From: Priapulus caudatus
Taxonomy: Eukaryota > Priapulida > Priapulimorpha > Priapulimorphida > Priapulidae
Assembly (NCBI RefSeq): GCF_000485595.1
Contig: NW_014579752.1
Span: 1 to 26,597, forward strand
Direction: 5' to 3'
DNA length: 26,597 bases
Of this stretch, positions 1 to 8,476 are shown piece after piece; the stretch's first letter is position 1, and each line of letters begins with the position of its first letter. A model generated the notes under the pieces. The model was not told where the DNA came from and ran no database searches. It was given only the letters and a program-made list of their open reading frames with translations. The translations under genes were made by a program, and so were the position numbers.

Positions 1-1
1 G

Positions 2-616
2 CAGGAGGAGGCCGATACACGTATGAATGCACTGCATGCTGTGCACTAATCCAAAGGACCATAAATAGAATCATAATCCGCTGTGACAACACAGAGTCTT
101 GGTACTTGTCTGGTTTACTATGTCAGCAGAGGACAACTGGCTGAAACTATGTGTACCGTGTATGCTGGTACAATTCCAGAAAAGGAAAAAGATGCATTCC
201 TGTTCATACAATTGCGAATGAACTTTGGCAAGCAAATATGCCAGTGTCTGCCCTGCTTGCTCATGGCCTCAGCAGGATGCGGCAGCCAACAATGGTTCAA
301 TGAACAGGATAGAAAAGATAACAGCGTACATGAAACTGGTGAAACATGCCGGACAGTCTAGACAAAACCTGCAAGTCAATTCGCATGAAGACGACATAAA
401 GGAGAGCATCAGCGTAGGCCGTAGCTACACACTACTCTTCTAGCGGGAAGAAGGCAAATGGACACACTTGAATGAGTTGGCGGTACTATCATGCTACAAA
501 TGACAGACAAGTATGCATCATTGCTTCCTCGCAACAGTAGATGCCTTCCAACAACATGTCCTGCGCGCAAAAAAGTACCAACACGGATTTGTGGCAGGAG
601 TCTACATCCCCAAACC
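2..616 (+). pseudogene. Broken C-terminal fragment of a multicopy uncharacterised invertebrate protein family
   Basis: No single long frame exists, but adjoining frames carry a recognisable series. It begins with QEEADTRMNALHAVH at the left edge, then RCIPVHTIANELW (about 190-230), LLAHGLS and a Cys-Gly segment (about 255-295), FN-RIEKITAYMKLVKHAGQS (about 295-357), and DAFQQHVLRAKKYQHGFVAG followed by VYIPKP (540-616). From memory this order matches the C-terminal half of a family found in many copies in aquatic invertebrate genomes: an HEEADTR box, an IPVH box, an H..GCD.T box, and a DA..QH..RA.YQ segment before a Cys-rich tail. The Cys-rich tail is not visible here. The molecular function is not known to me. 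Frameshifts and stops mean it is a relic or badly sequenced. The middle part of the same family lies on the other strand at 3725-5195. Confidence 0.45.
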
Positions 617-950
617 TAAGAGTTAGATCGACACCGTTGGCCCATGGTTCGGTCCGCTTGTGATGAGTGGAGGCATTACACAGACGTTTTCAACTCAGCG
701 CATCAGCTTCCAGTTGAAGTTCGAGACTGACACATATTCTACTGCACAGACAAAGATGCTTGAGTGGCGAGGAAAATGTCCTTGTCTCCTTGTCGGACTA
801 GAGTAGTGGCATCGATAGCATGTATGTACTGACTGAAAAATGCAGAACACCATAGCCAGAAGATGAGAAAGTGCACATCGATTTGTGTTGATAAAGTGCT
901 ATTGACATCATGGCCACAGTGTTTATGTAACCATTTAGCATTGTTGTAAC
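617..950. other. No recognisable gene; remnant flanking the protein fragment
   Basis: This stretch follows the protein fragment and ends where the AT-rich satellite begins. Short open frames are present on both strands, but none gives a motif I recognise. It may be decayed C-terminal or 3' flanking sequence of the fragment to its left. Confidence 0.4.
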
Positions 951-2085
951 AGGGTTTCATGTACCATGTTGTACTCAGCCTTCACCATGCTTCAAACTGA
1001 TTTTTATATCAATGCTAGAATCCAGACTGATGGATAGACCTTCAGTCAGGTAGACCTATGATACTGTTGTACCATGTATTGGTGGCAGTAATGCATGGAA
1101 ACGTTCTTTATTATGGTCAAAATTATCAAAAATTGCCATAAGGATTTTTTATATATTTTTGGCCCTTAACGCCCGCTTAACAGCATAGAACATGCGCTAA
1201 AATGCCATTGCTTTCATCTAATATTTCAATCAAAAACATTGATAAAACCATCAAGTTCGTAAACATCTGCATGAACTAATTTTAATAAAATATGGCAAGT
1301 AAACTGAAAATGTATTTATTTCAGGATGTAACTAAATAAGGGGTTGTATGCTCCATGTTGAACCGTTTACCAATGCTGAAGACTGATTTTTTTTATCAAT
1401 ACACATCTAGGCCCATGAATACAGTCCAGATCTGACACAGTGATAACATGTATTGGTGGAATAGGGGCAAAAAATATACATTATTTTTGGTCGAAATTCA
1501 AAAAAAAGTCCAAATTTGGGGTATAATTTTGGCCCTTAAACCCCTTACGCAGCATAAAACTGCCTCAATACTCATTGCTACATATCTATTTCAATGAAAT
1601 ATACATTGATATAAACCATCAATTATAAAATATATATGTGGGGCTGATTTCATAAAATAAGCAAGTACTGAAATGTCATTTTTCAGATGTTACGCATAAA
1701 ACAAGGGTTAATGTACCATTGTTTCTACCGCTTACCATGCTGAAACTAATTTTTTTATAATAGCACATCTAGCCATGAATACAGTCAGATCTGACACACG
1801 TGATAACATGTATTGGTTTTAGTAGTGCAAGAAAAATATACATTATTTTGGTCGAAATCGCAAAAATGCCAAATTTGGGGTATAATTTTTGGCCCCTTAA
1901 CCCCCTTAGCAGCAAAACTGCCTCAAATACATTGCTACATATCTATTTCAATGAAAATACATTGATATAACCATCATTATAAAATATAATGGGGGCTTTC
2001 ACAAAATAAGCAAGTAACTGAAAAATGTCCATTTTTCAGATGTTACCGTAAACAAAGGTTAATTTCGCCATGTTGTACAAGGTTG
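951..2085 (+). repeat. AT-rich ~357-bp satellite, about three copies (left block)
   Basis: The repeat is recognised by anchors that recur at a fixed spacing. The string CAGATCTGACACA starts at 1427 and again at 1786 (359 bp). Each unit also contains a TGATAACATGTATTGG segment, an AAATTTGGGGTATAATTT-type segment, a GGCCCCTTAACCCCCTTAGCAGCAT-like segment, and an ATTGATATAACCATCA segment. The first copy (about 951-1335) is clearly more diverged. Copies differ by many one-base indels in homopolymers. The same satellite recurs in the same orientation at 5211-6025. The short open frames on its minus strand are by-products of the repeat. Confidence 0.85.
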
Positions 2086-2589
2086 CTGCAACTACAACAT
2101 GTCTTTTCAATAAACTAGGGACCATACGATTTAAATGAGACGCATGTCCCAGCTTGTTATACCTCCGGTCAGGGGTGGCACTTTGAATTTTTTGGGTCTG
2201 CGGGTCAACTGCATATAAAGGCTAAAGAAACATTCGCCCAACCATTGTAAATGCGGAATATTTTTAGCGATTAGATTTGTAATGATATCTGTTAGGTGTG
2301 ATTCGCCTCATAAATAAGAGGGACCCAAATCAATATAGTGTAACGCGACAGTTTTTTTCAGCAGGAAATTTGTCAAAAATTTTGCTTCTTTACTTTAACA
2401 CCAATATGAGGGTTTCGCCGCCATTGCCCCAGTAACTGACGAGGTAAACTATATTTTTGTTAAGATGATAAATTTTAATATGGAGTGTTGGCTATTGTTT
2501 TACGTGATAATAGATTTGAAACTATGCGGCCCACAAGTGAGCTATGGTACACTGGCTAGTATAATAAGTACTACCAACACGTGCAATGT
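2086..2589. other. AT-rich intergenic stretch without recognisable gene
   Basis: No coding pattern, RNA gene or clear repeat is visible. The end of the stretch (about 2565-2585) carries TACTACCAACACGTGCAATG. This resembles GTACTAACACGTGCGATC at the left edge of the foldback element (about 6058), so it may be a related element terminus. Confidence 0.35.
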
Positions 2590-2790
2590 GTAGTATGAAA
2601 AGCGGTTTGTGCAAATATTTCGGAAAACCCTGGTATTTAGACGTAAAACCGGTTTAGGAACGTAAAATCAGGTTTTAGGAACGTGGGTTTGTTGCGCAAT
2701 ATTCCGAAAAACCTGGTTTTAGGACGTAAAAACCTAGTTTTAGCGACGGCGTAAACCCGCAGTTGTATGTGCACGGTAATAATTCCGAAA
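2590..2790 (+). repeat. Short degenerate tandem repeat around CCTGGTTTTAGGACGTAAAA
   Basis: Five or so degenerate copies of a 20-25 bp unit (CCTGGTTTTAGGACGTAAAA and variants such as CCGGTTTAGGAACGTAAAA and CAGGTTTTAGGAACGTG) run through this stretch. A TTCCGAAAA segment recurs at about 2620, 2703 and 2785. It directly precedes the purine-rich minisatellite. Confidence 0.6.
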
Positions 2791-2799
2791 GTAGGGAGA

Positions 2800-3540
2800 A
2801 AGCTAGTGAAGAAATGAGGAAGAGAAGCCTGGTGGACGCACAGGAGAGAGGGGAGAAGCTGGTGGAGAAGGAGGAGGGGGAGAAGCTGTGAAGAAGGAGG
2901 AAGGGGAGAAGGAAGGGGGAGAAGGGAAGCTGGTGGAGAGGAGAGGGAAGAAGGGAAAAGTCTGGGTGGAGAAGGAGGAGGGGGAGAAGCTGGTGGAGAA
3001 TGAGGTAAGAGGAGAAGGGACGAAAGGTTGGTGGAGAGGAAAGGGAGAAGGGAGAAGCTGGTGGAAAAACGAGGAAGGGAGAAGCTGGTGGAGAATGAGG
3101 AAGGGGAGAAAGGAAAAGCTGGTGGAGAAGGGGGAAGTGAGAAGGGAGAAGGTGTAGAGAAGGAGAGGGGAGAAAGCTGATGGAAGAAGAGGAAGGGGAG
3201 AAGCTGGTGGAAGAAAGAGGAAGGGGAGAAAATGGAGAAGCTGTGGAGAAGGAGGAGGGGGAGAAGGGAGCTGGTGGAGGAGGAGGGGGAAAAGGGAGAA
3301 GACTGGTGGGAAAAGGAGGAGGGGAGAAGCTGGTGGAGAAATGAGGAAGGGGAGAAGGGAGAAAGCTGGTGGAGGGAAGAAGGGGAAGAAGGAGAAGGTG
3401 GTGAAAAGAGGAGGAGCGGGGAGAAAGCTGTGGAGAAGCGAGGAAAGGGGAGAAGGAGGGGAGAAAGGAGCAGGTGGAGAAGGAGGAGGGGGAGAAAGGG
3501 AGAAGCTGGTGAGAAAGGAGGAAGGAGAAAGGAGAAGCGT
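2800..3540 (+). repeat. Purine-rich minisatellite, GAGAAGCTGGTGGAGAAGG units
   Basis: A degenerate tandem array of roughly 24-27 bp units based on GAGAAGCTGGTGGAGAAGGAGG, with runs of G and A between. It is nearly all purine on the plus strand apart from the CT dinucleotides. Because units are often multiples of three, several frames stay open and give Glu/Lys/Gly-rich peptides on + and Ser/Leu/Pro-rich ones on -. I regard these as repeat artefacts, not genes. The array continues in opposite orientation at 3596-3725. Confidence 0.85.
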
Positions 3541-3595
3541 GCTGCGGCGCGCATTTTCATTGATGTAACAGGGGGGGGCCTGGGAGTTGGCAGAT

Positions 3596-3725
3596 TGCCT
3601 CCTTCTCGCCCTTCCTTTCCACCAGCTCTCCCTATTTCCGCCTTCTCATTCTCCCACTTCCTCATTCTCCGCCATACCATTCTCCTCCTTACCTTTACCT
3701 TACTGCACCATATTCTCCCTTCTCC
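3596..3725 (-). repeat. Inverted arm of the same minisatellite
   Basis: The plus strand becomes pyrimidine-rich here (for example CTTTCCACCAGCTCTCCCTA and CATTCTCCCACTTCCTCATTC). Its reverse complement gives AGCTGGTGGAAAGG and GAATGAGGAAGTGGGAGAA, the same unit as at 2800-3540. A 55-bp non-repeat spacer with a run of eight G (about 3541-3595) separates the two orientations. The arm abuts the end of the minus-strand protein fragment. Confidence 0.75.
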
Positions 3726-5195
3726 TTTCCTGGTTACTGTACAGTGATTCAACAGATGACGCTCCAGATGGAGCAACCACCTTCACAAGAGTTCCTTCAC
3801 TAAATCCTCCTGCCAAGATAATGGATTTGTCGTTGGGAACATATTCTTCTGCATTCTCCAAGATATACTGTGAGATGTAATTCGCAAGGCTTGCCTTGTT
3901 TCCGACTCCCTTGAGAAACCTTCTGTAGTTAGGTACTTGTCTGCTCCCCTGGATCTTATAAGTAGGTAACAAACTGGAAGAACCCCACCGCTCGCGTTCT
4001 GTGGTCTTGATAGATGACACGTTATCATACCGATCGAAGTCCACCATCTCCGAATATCTTGCCAATGCTCGCCAGGAAAACCATTATCAGATGCATTCCT
4101 CCCAGCCTCATCGTTACTTTGCCCACCAGTGGTTCCGGTCTGCTCCACAGAATATGATGTGCCTTGCTGTAGATGGCAAGGTCTGCTGTAATGAGTATGT
4201 GATGCTGCCCCAACTCCTCAGATATGTGCACTAGCCTCAACGAAGTGGTAAAAATGGTTGACAAGTCAGATGGTGAGGCATTGATGAAGGGAAGATATCG
4301 TATCGTAGTAACGTTGAATCCACTCCACGCCGGAATGCTAGATTCACCATCTCCACAGGTCCTTGCCACTTGCCATATGAAATCTTTTATTATGACCTTA
4401 CCCGACGTTTCATCCTCCACTTGATAGGTTACAGTGGGCTATGGCTTCTTTGCAGACCTGCGGTAGCCTTGGAGTTGTTGTTCCTTGTACTGCTCAGTGT
4501 CCAAGGATTTCAGCTTTGTACAAGAAATCAAAGACATATCATGACTGAGTGGAGATCGTTGGTACAACACAACAGCCATGGCATGTGTAGTGCGTTTCCC
4601 ATCAACTGTCTCCTCATTATGATTAAAGTTGTCAATGGCAGCATCAACGACTGATTCAAGGTTTCTAGGATCAAACTGTGAAATCCCACGAGGAACCTGC
4701 ACTTTAGATGGTACTGAAAGTTGATCAAGAGCTACTGATGTTAAGAACTTTCTCACGTCATTATAGTTTATGGAATATCCCACTGTACTGAGAACGTCTA
4801 TAAGCTCCTTCCTCCCATATTCATGGTGCATCTGAACACCAAGGCCAAATGTAATGGGTGTTTGCGTCTTACAGGACTGAGAAATGATACTGTGACAGAT
4901 ACCAAGCACTCTCATGTCAGCATCACTTGAGTCACAGTGTCTAACATTGTCAAAAGATTCCTTCGAGGTGCACCATGCTATGAAATCGTACAATGTCTCT
5001 GGAACAAAGTTCTTACATTGTCATACATTCAAGTCTCCGCTTGGAGCATAGTGGCTAGTTTGAAAGGTTATCCCAGACATTGCACTGCGAATGATACCAG
5101 CAGCTCGATGAAGGACGACACTATCCGGATTCACATCACTTCCATCTTCACTGGTAAATTCACATTCACCGGATTCATTGATTTCGATGTTCAGT
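3725..5195 (-). pseudogene. N-terminal and middle part of the multicopy uncharacterised invertebrate protein, internally deleted and frameshifted
   Basis: Reading right to left, one frame runs from NIEINESGECEFTSEDGSD (about 5190) through RAAGIIRSAMSG, an in-frame TGA at about 5018, then ETLYDFIAWCTSKESFDN, YGRKELIDVLSTVGYSINY, AAIDNFNHNEETVDGK and TTHAMAVVLYQR, to a stop at about 4440. A second frame (4420-4025) gives IPAWSGFNV, LGQHHILITADLAIYSKAH, ILW, VTMRLGGMHL and IGKIFGDGGL. A third (about 4045-3725) gives DFDRYDNVSSIK, QVPNYRRFLKGVGNKASLA, KSIILAGGFSEGTLVKVV and SVESLYSNQ. From memory this is the order of a family multicopy in cnidarian, mollusc and similar genomes. In that family several hundred residues normally lie between the GDGGL and FDRY blocks; here they touch at about 4030-4045. 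Function unknown. It is a relic. Confidence 0.55.
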
Positions 5196-5210
5196 GCAGC
5201 AACTTTCTTA

Positions 5211-6025
5211 TATTAACCATCAATTATAAAATATAATGGGGCTGATTTCATAAAATAAGCAAGTAACTGAAAATGCCATTTTTTCAGATGTTACCGTAAA
5301 AAACCGTTTTTTTTATCAATAGCACATCTAGGCCCATGAATACAGTCAGATCTGACACAGTGATAACATGTATTGGTGAAATAGTGCAAGAAAATATACA
5401 TTATTTTTGTCGAAATTGCCAAAAAAATGCCAAATTTGGGGTATAATTCTGGCCCCTTAACCCCCTTAGCAGCATAAAACTGCCTCAAAAACATTGCTAC
5501 ATATCTATTTCAATGAAATACATTGATATAACCATCAATTATAAAATATAATGGGCCTGATTTCATAAAATAAGCAAGTAACTGAAAATTGTCATTTTTT
5601 CAGATGTTACCGCAAACAAGGGGTTAATGTTTCATGTTGTACCCGTTGACCATGCTGAAACTGATTTTTTTATCAATAGCACATCTAGGCCCATGAATAC
5701 AGTCAGATCTGACACAGTGATAACATGTATTGGTGAAATAGTGCAAGAAAATATACATTATTTTGGTCGAAATTTCCAAAAAAATGCCAAATTTGGGGTA
5801 TAATTTTGGCCCCTTAACCCCTTTAGCAGCATAAAACTGCCTCAAAAACATTGCTACATATCTATTTCAATGAAATACATTGATATAACCATCAATTATA
5901 AAATATAATGGGCCTGATTTCATAAAATAAGCAAGTTTAATGAAAATGTCATTTTTTCAGATGTTACCGTAAACAAGGGGTTAATGTTTCATGTTGTACT
6001 CGTTTACTATGCTGAAGAGGTATTT
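5211..6025 (+). repeat. AT-rich ~357-bp satellite, about two and a quarter copies (right block)
   Basis: Same unit and same orientation as the block at 951-2085. CAGATCTGACACAGTGATAA starts at 5347 and 5704 (357 bp), and CAGATGTTACCG recurs at about 5286, 5600 and 5958. The block starts within a unit right next to the 5' end of the minus-strand protein fragment. It ends at about 6025 with the GTTGTACTCGTTTACTATGC segment, matching where the left block also breaks off. Confidence 0.85.
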
Positions 6026-6040
6026 CGAGCATAATTAATT

Positions 6041-7096
6041 GCGTGGGCTAAAACACCGTACTAACACGTGCGATCTATAGTCTAGCGGGTCGTTGGTCTC
6101 TACGGTCGTTGGTCCTACGGTCGTCTGTCCGCTATGGCGTGGTCGTTGGTCCTACGGTTATTAGTAAAGAGGTTAGAGTGAATGCCCGAAATTTTTTTTA
6201 AAATAACATTTTATTTTTTTATTTTTTATTTTTTATTTAATATTTATTTTAATTTATTTTTTATTTTATTATGTATGTGGCTCGTTTCACTATGAGTTTG
6301 CAAGTATGGCAGCAGACAGGAGTGGAGGAAAGAGGAAGAAAATATATTCTTAAACTATTTCAGGTGTCATTCACGCCTCGAGACACCTTATCACAAAATT
6401 TCATTCATGCCACAGCAGAAATTTCCTTATGTTTTTTGGTCTAGTTCTCATTCACACCCTTGGGTGAACCATATCACCAGTTTTAAGCTACAGCGGGCAG
6501 TCAGCTGCTGTGTTAAATACACTGTGTATATTTTTGACGCAGTATAATTATTTATTATTGTAGTATTCATTTATTTATAAGTTAATGTGCATCAGCGTAT
6601 ATTTGTATCGTGCACGCCGGTAGGACACTGTTGGTCCTAACGGTCGCTACGGTCCACGTTTGGTCCTAACGGTTGACTCGTGGGAATTTAAAAGATTTAA
6701 ACAATTAAATTTAAAAAAAGCATTACAATTAAATGTTAAACAAAAAAAAATTAATCCAAATTAAATTAAATTTTTTTTAATATTAAACTTGAATTAAAAG
6801 CAAAATTATAATTTAAAAGATTAAATTATGAAAAAAAATTAAATTTTAAATTAAAAATTAATTAAAAACAATTAAAGAAAAAATTAGCTGTGCCTGCCGT
6901 GCACCGTAGGACAACAACGACGCCGTAGGACGAACGACCGAGGACCGGGCCTGTTATAACGCACAGACGGACACAAAGCACCGAGACCACAGCGAACGGT
7001 CCGTAGGAAGCCAACGACCGCGTAGGACTAAAGAATGCTGTGAATCGTGCGCGTGTGGCGTGTGGCATGCGTTCTGTGTAAGCGTTGCTAAAACAC
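6041..7096. mobile_element. Foldback-type inverted-repeat element
   Basis: The left arm (about 6086-6160) has repeated GTCGTTGGTCCTACGG units. The right arm (about 6900-7032) has the reverse complement (CCGTAGGAC..AACGAC). Inside these lie complementary low-complexity zones, T-rich at 6188-6270 and A-rich at 6680-6890. A further GGTCCTAACGGTCG cluster sits at 6620-6675 in the core. A near-identical 15-bp direct repeat, GCGT(G)GGCTAAAACAC at 6041-6056 and GCGTTGCTAAAACAC at 7082-7096, flanks the structure like a target duplication. No transposase is visible, so it would be non-autonomous. Confidence 0.5.
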
Positions 7097-7394
7097 TAAC
7101 CAGCATCAGTAACATCATACACGCAGAATGAATCCTCGACAAGTATGGCCATTTTTAATTCTTCTCGCACCACATGTTAGTTCTTAACATCCATTTGTTG
7201 GTTCTCCCGCTGACTCTGCGTCTACAATCACCGCGTTAAACGCAAAGTACTCTCAGCTGGCATCGCATGCCGTATGTTTTTCCCGGAATCGGTGAAACGC
7301 CACGCGATTCGCCGATGAAGGTATACGTGTTTCTGTATCTGCGTTTCTTATTCTGTTTTTAACAGATATAATCCGTGTATTATATATATATAAT
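7097..7394. other. Sequence upstream of the aquaporin-like exon, no recognised exon
   Basis: An earlier exon with the first membrane helix of the aquaporin would be expected somewhere to the left of 7497. I found no stretch here or further left with the expected hydrophobic helix and splice sites. Confidence 0.3.
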
Positions 7395-7510
7395 ATATAC
7401 ATGTGTGTGTGGTGTTGTGTGTGTGTGTCGTGCGCGTGGCGTGGTCGTGCGTGCGTGCGTGCGGTCTGCGTGGCGAGCGGGCGTGGCGGCATGCAGTGTG
7501 TGTGTGTGGG
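7395..7510 (+). repeat. GT-rich microsatellite at the aquaporin exon edge
   Basis: Imperfect (GT)n with GCGT interruptions. It runs into the proposed splice acceptor (ATGCAG, 7491-7496) and the first codons of the exon, so exon start and repeat cannot be separated cleanly. Confidence 0.8.
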
Positions 7511-7706
7511 CGTGGTCTGGGCAATATATTTCTATCTGTCTCCTGGCAAGCGGGGCGCCATCAACGCGCGTTCCATTAGCCTGACGTTCTTCATCGTCGG
7601 AGAGATTATGGCGTCGCGCAGCTCGCCGCTTTACACGGGTCACAGCAACTGCAGGCGGCGTAACGGGAATCCCAGCCTGCTGTGGTCGTGCTACGCACGC
7701 GATCAC
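7497..7706 (+). CDS. Aquaporin-like protein, exon carrying helix 2, degenerate first NPA loop and helix 3
   Basis: The open frame reads GVVWAIYFYLSPG, then GAINARSISLTFFIVGEIMASR, then LYT, then SLLWSCYARDH. This matches the MIP-family segment of helix 2, loop B (SGxHINPAVxL), the F.VGEI helix-3 start and the LY....G...G..LLW pattern. In loop B the His and Pro expected in H-x-NPA are missing. Between LYT and SLLW a neighbouring frame gives VTATAGGVTGI, the better family fit, which points to two compensating one-base errors. The proposed acceptor is ATGCAG at 7491-7496. The proposed donor is CAC|GTGCGA at 7706/7707. It ends in phase 0, exactly what the next exon needs. MIP channels conduct water or small solutes across membranes. 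Confidence 0.55.
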
Positions 7707-7716
7707 GTGCGAGTCT

Positions 7717-7717
<1 letters not shown>

Positions 7718-7757
<40 letters not shown>
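7718..7757. repeat. (TA)n microsatellite
   Basis: About twenty uninterrupted AT dinucleotides directly after the proposed exon end in the intron. Confidence 0.95.
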
Positions 7758-7760
<3 letters not shown>

Positions 7761-7831
7761 GAATAGATATATCGCACAGTAGATACATTAATGTAACCCA
7801 ACAAGAGTAGATACAACACAGTCTGATTGCG

Positions 7832-7866
7832 GTACGCACGCGATCACGCGAGAGTGGAACTATATA
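7832..7866 (+). repeat. Duplicate of the aquaporin exon 3' end
   Basis: GTACGCACGCGATCACG-CGAGAGT followed by a TA tract repeats CTACGCACGCGATCACGTGCGAGTCT at about 7690-7716, which is also followed by a TA tract. The copy lacks the GT of the proposed splice donor. Confidence 0.6.
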
Positions 7867-7920
7867 TATATATCAGGAGTAGATCATAGGGTTCCCTATT
7901 ACCTACTCCTGATATATATA
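7861..7920. repeat. Near-perfect 60-bp palindrome (hairpin)
   Basis: The two halves pair around 7892/7893. The inner stem is ATAGGG/CCCTAT. After a few mismatches it continues as ATCAGGAGTA/TACTCCTGAT and then TA repeats. It lies in the intron. Confidence 0.85.
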
Positions 7921-7935
7921 GAAAAATATAATAAG

Positions 7936-8128
7936 GTGTCAAGTTTTAATCAACAAACTTGCGAGGGTATCTCTCTTCAACAAGGTATAAAACAACAACA
8001 GAATGAAAGCTGTTAAAATATGGAAGCGGGATATATCATATTTTAACCGCAGCCATTCTGTTGTCATTTTATAGCCTGATGAAGCTTGTGCTAGCCCTCG
8101 AAAGCATTCTAAAATTAAAATTTGACAC
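7936..8128. repeat. Long imperfect inverted repeat, ~87-92 bp arms, 14-bp loop
   Basis: The left arm starts GTGTCAAGTTTTAATCAACA and runs through CGAGGGTATC, AACAAGGTATAAAAC and CAACAGAATG to GTTAAAATATG (8022). The right arm (8037-8128) runs CATATTTTAACCGC, CATTCTGTTG, TTTTATAGCCTGATGAAG, CCCTCGAAAGC to ATTAAAATTTGACAC. Every block pairs with its partner in reverse order. The right arm contains CTGATGA (8076-8082) and CGAAA (8099-8103). It resembles known eukaryotic inverted-repeat retroelement termini, but I cannot assign a family. Confidence 0.75.
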
Positions 8129-8187
8129 TTTATTTTATTTTAATACATTTATCTTCATATCTACATGGGTGTCCGTATGTTTTTACT

Positions 8188-8297
8188 TATATATATATAT
8201 ATATGATATATATATATATATTAATATGTCGGCTTTATATATATATATAATAGTATATATATATTATATATATATAATATATATATATATATATACC
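8188..8297. repeat. (TA)n-rich low-complexity tract
   Basis: Long runs of TATATA with short interruptions, just upstream of the next exon's acceptor. Confidence 0.95.
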
Positions 8298-8349
8298 TGT
8301 AGATATATTATTACGTCGGCTTTACTGTCGTCGTCGTTCCGATCTACAG

Positions 8350-8422
8350 GTGATACTGGGAGCAGGTAACTACAGCAGCTACGGAGGCGGCGCTGTTCTT
8401 ATTAACCCATCAGTAACGGCAG
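8350..8422 (+). CDS. Aquaporin-like protein, short exon before helix 5
   Basis: Bounded by CTACAG (8344-8349) and the strong donor GTAAGT (8423). It encodes VILGAGNYSSYGGGAVLINP followed by SVTA plus one extra base. It sits where MIP proteins have the extracellular loop C leading to the VTAGQ-type segment before helix 5. It starts in phase 0 and ends in phase 1, and the next exon supplies two bases to complete a Val codon. This exact phase agreement is the main support. Confidence 0.65.
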
Positions 8423-8476
8423 GTAAGTGAAGACACAGCATGACGTAGCTGTTATAGGTGTGGCGGCAGGCAGGTT

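Noticed and set aside
2800-3725. CRISPR-like array
   Set aside because: Units are contiguous and degenerate with no unique spacers, and the context is eukaryotic.
2637-3776. 379-codon minus-strand open frame rich in Ser, Leu and Pro
   Set aside because: It is the antisense of the purine-rich minisatellite. Its composition is wholly repeat-derived and it runs across the strand switch and into the protein relic.
5291-5851. Two nearly identical ~68-75 codon minus-strand frames (MFLRQFYAAKGVKGP...)
   Set aside because: They lie in consecutive satellite units and are similar because the units are; frames are broken in the other units.
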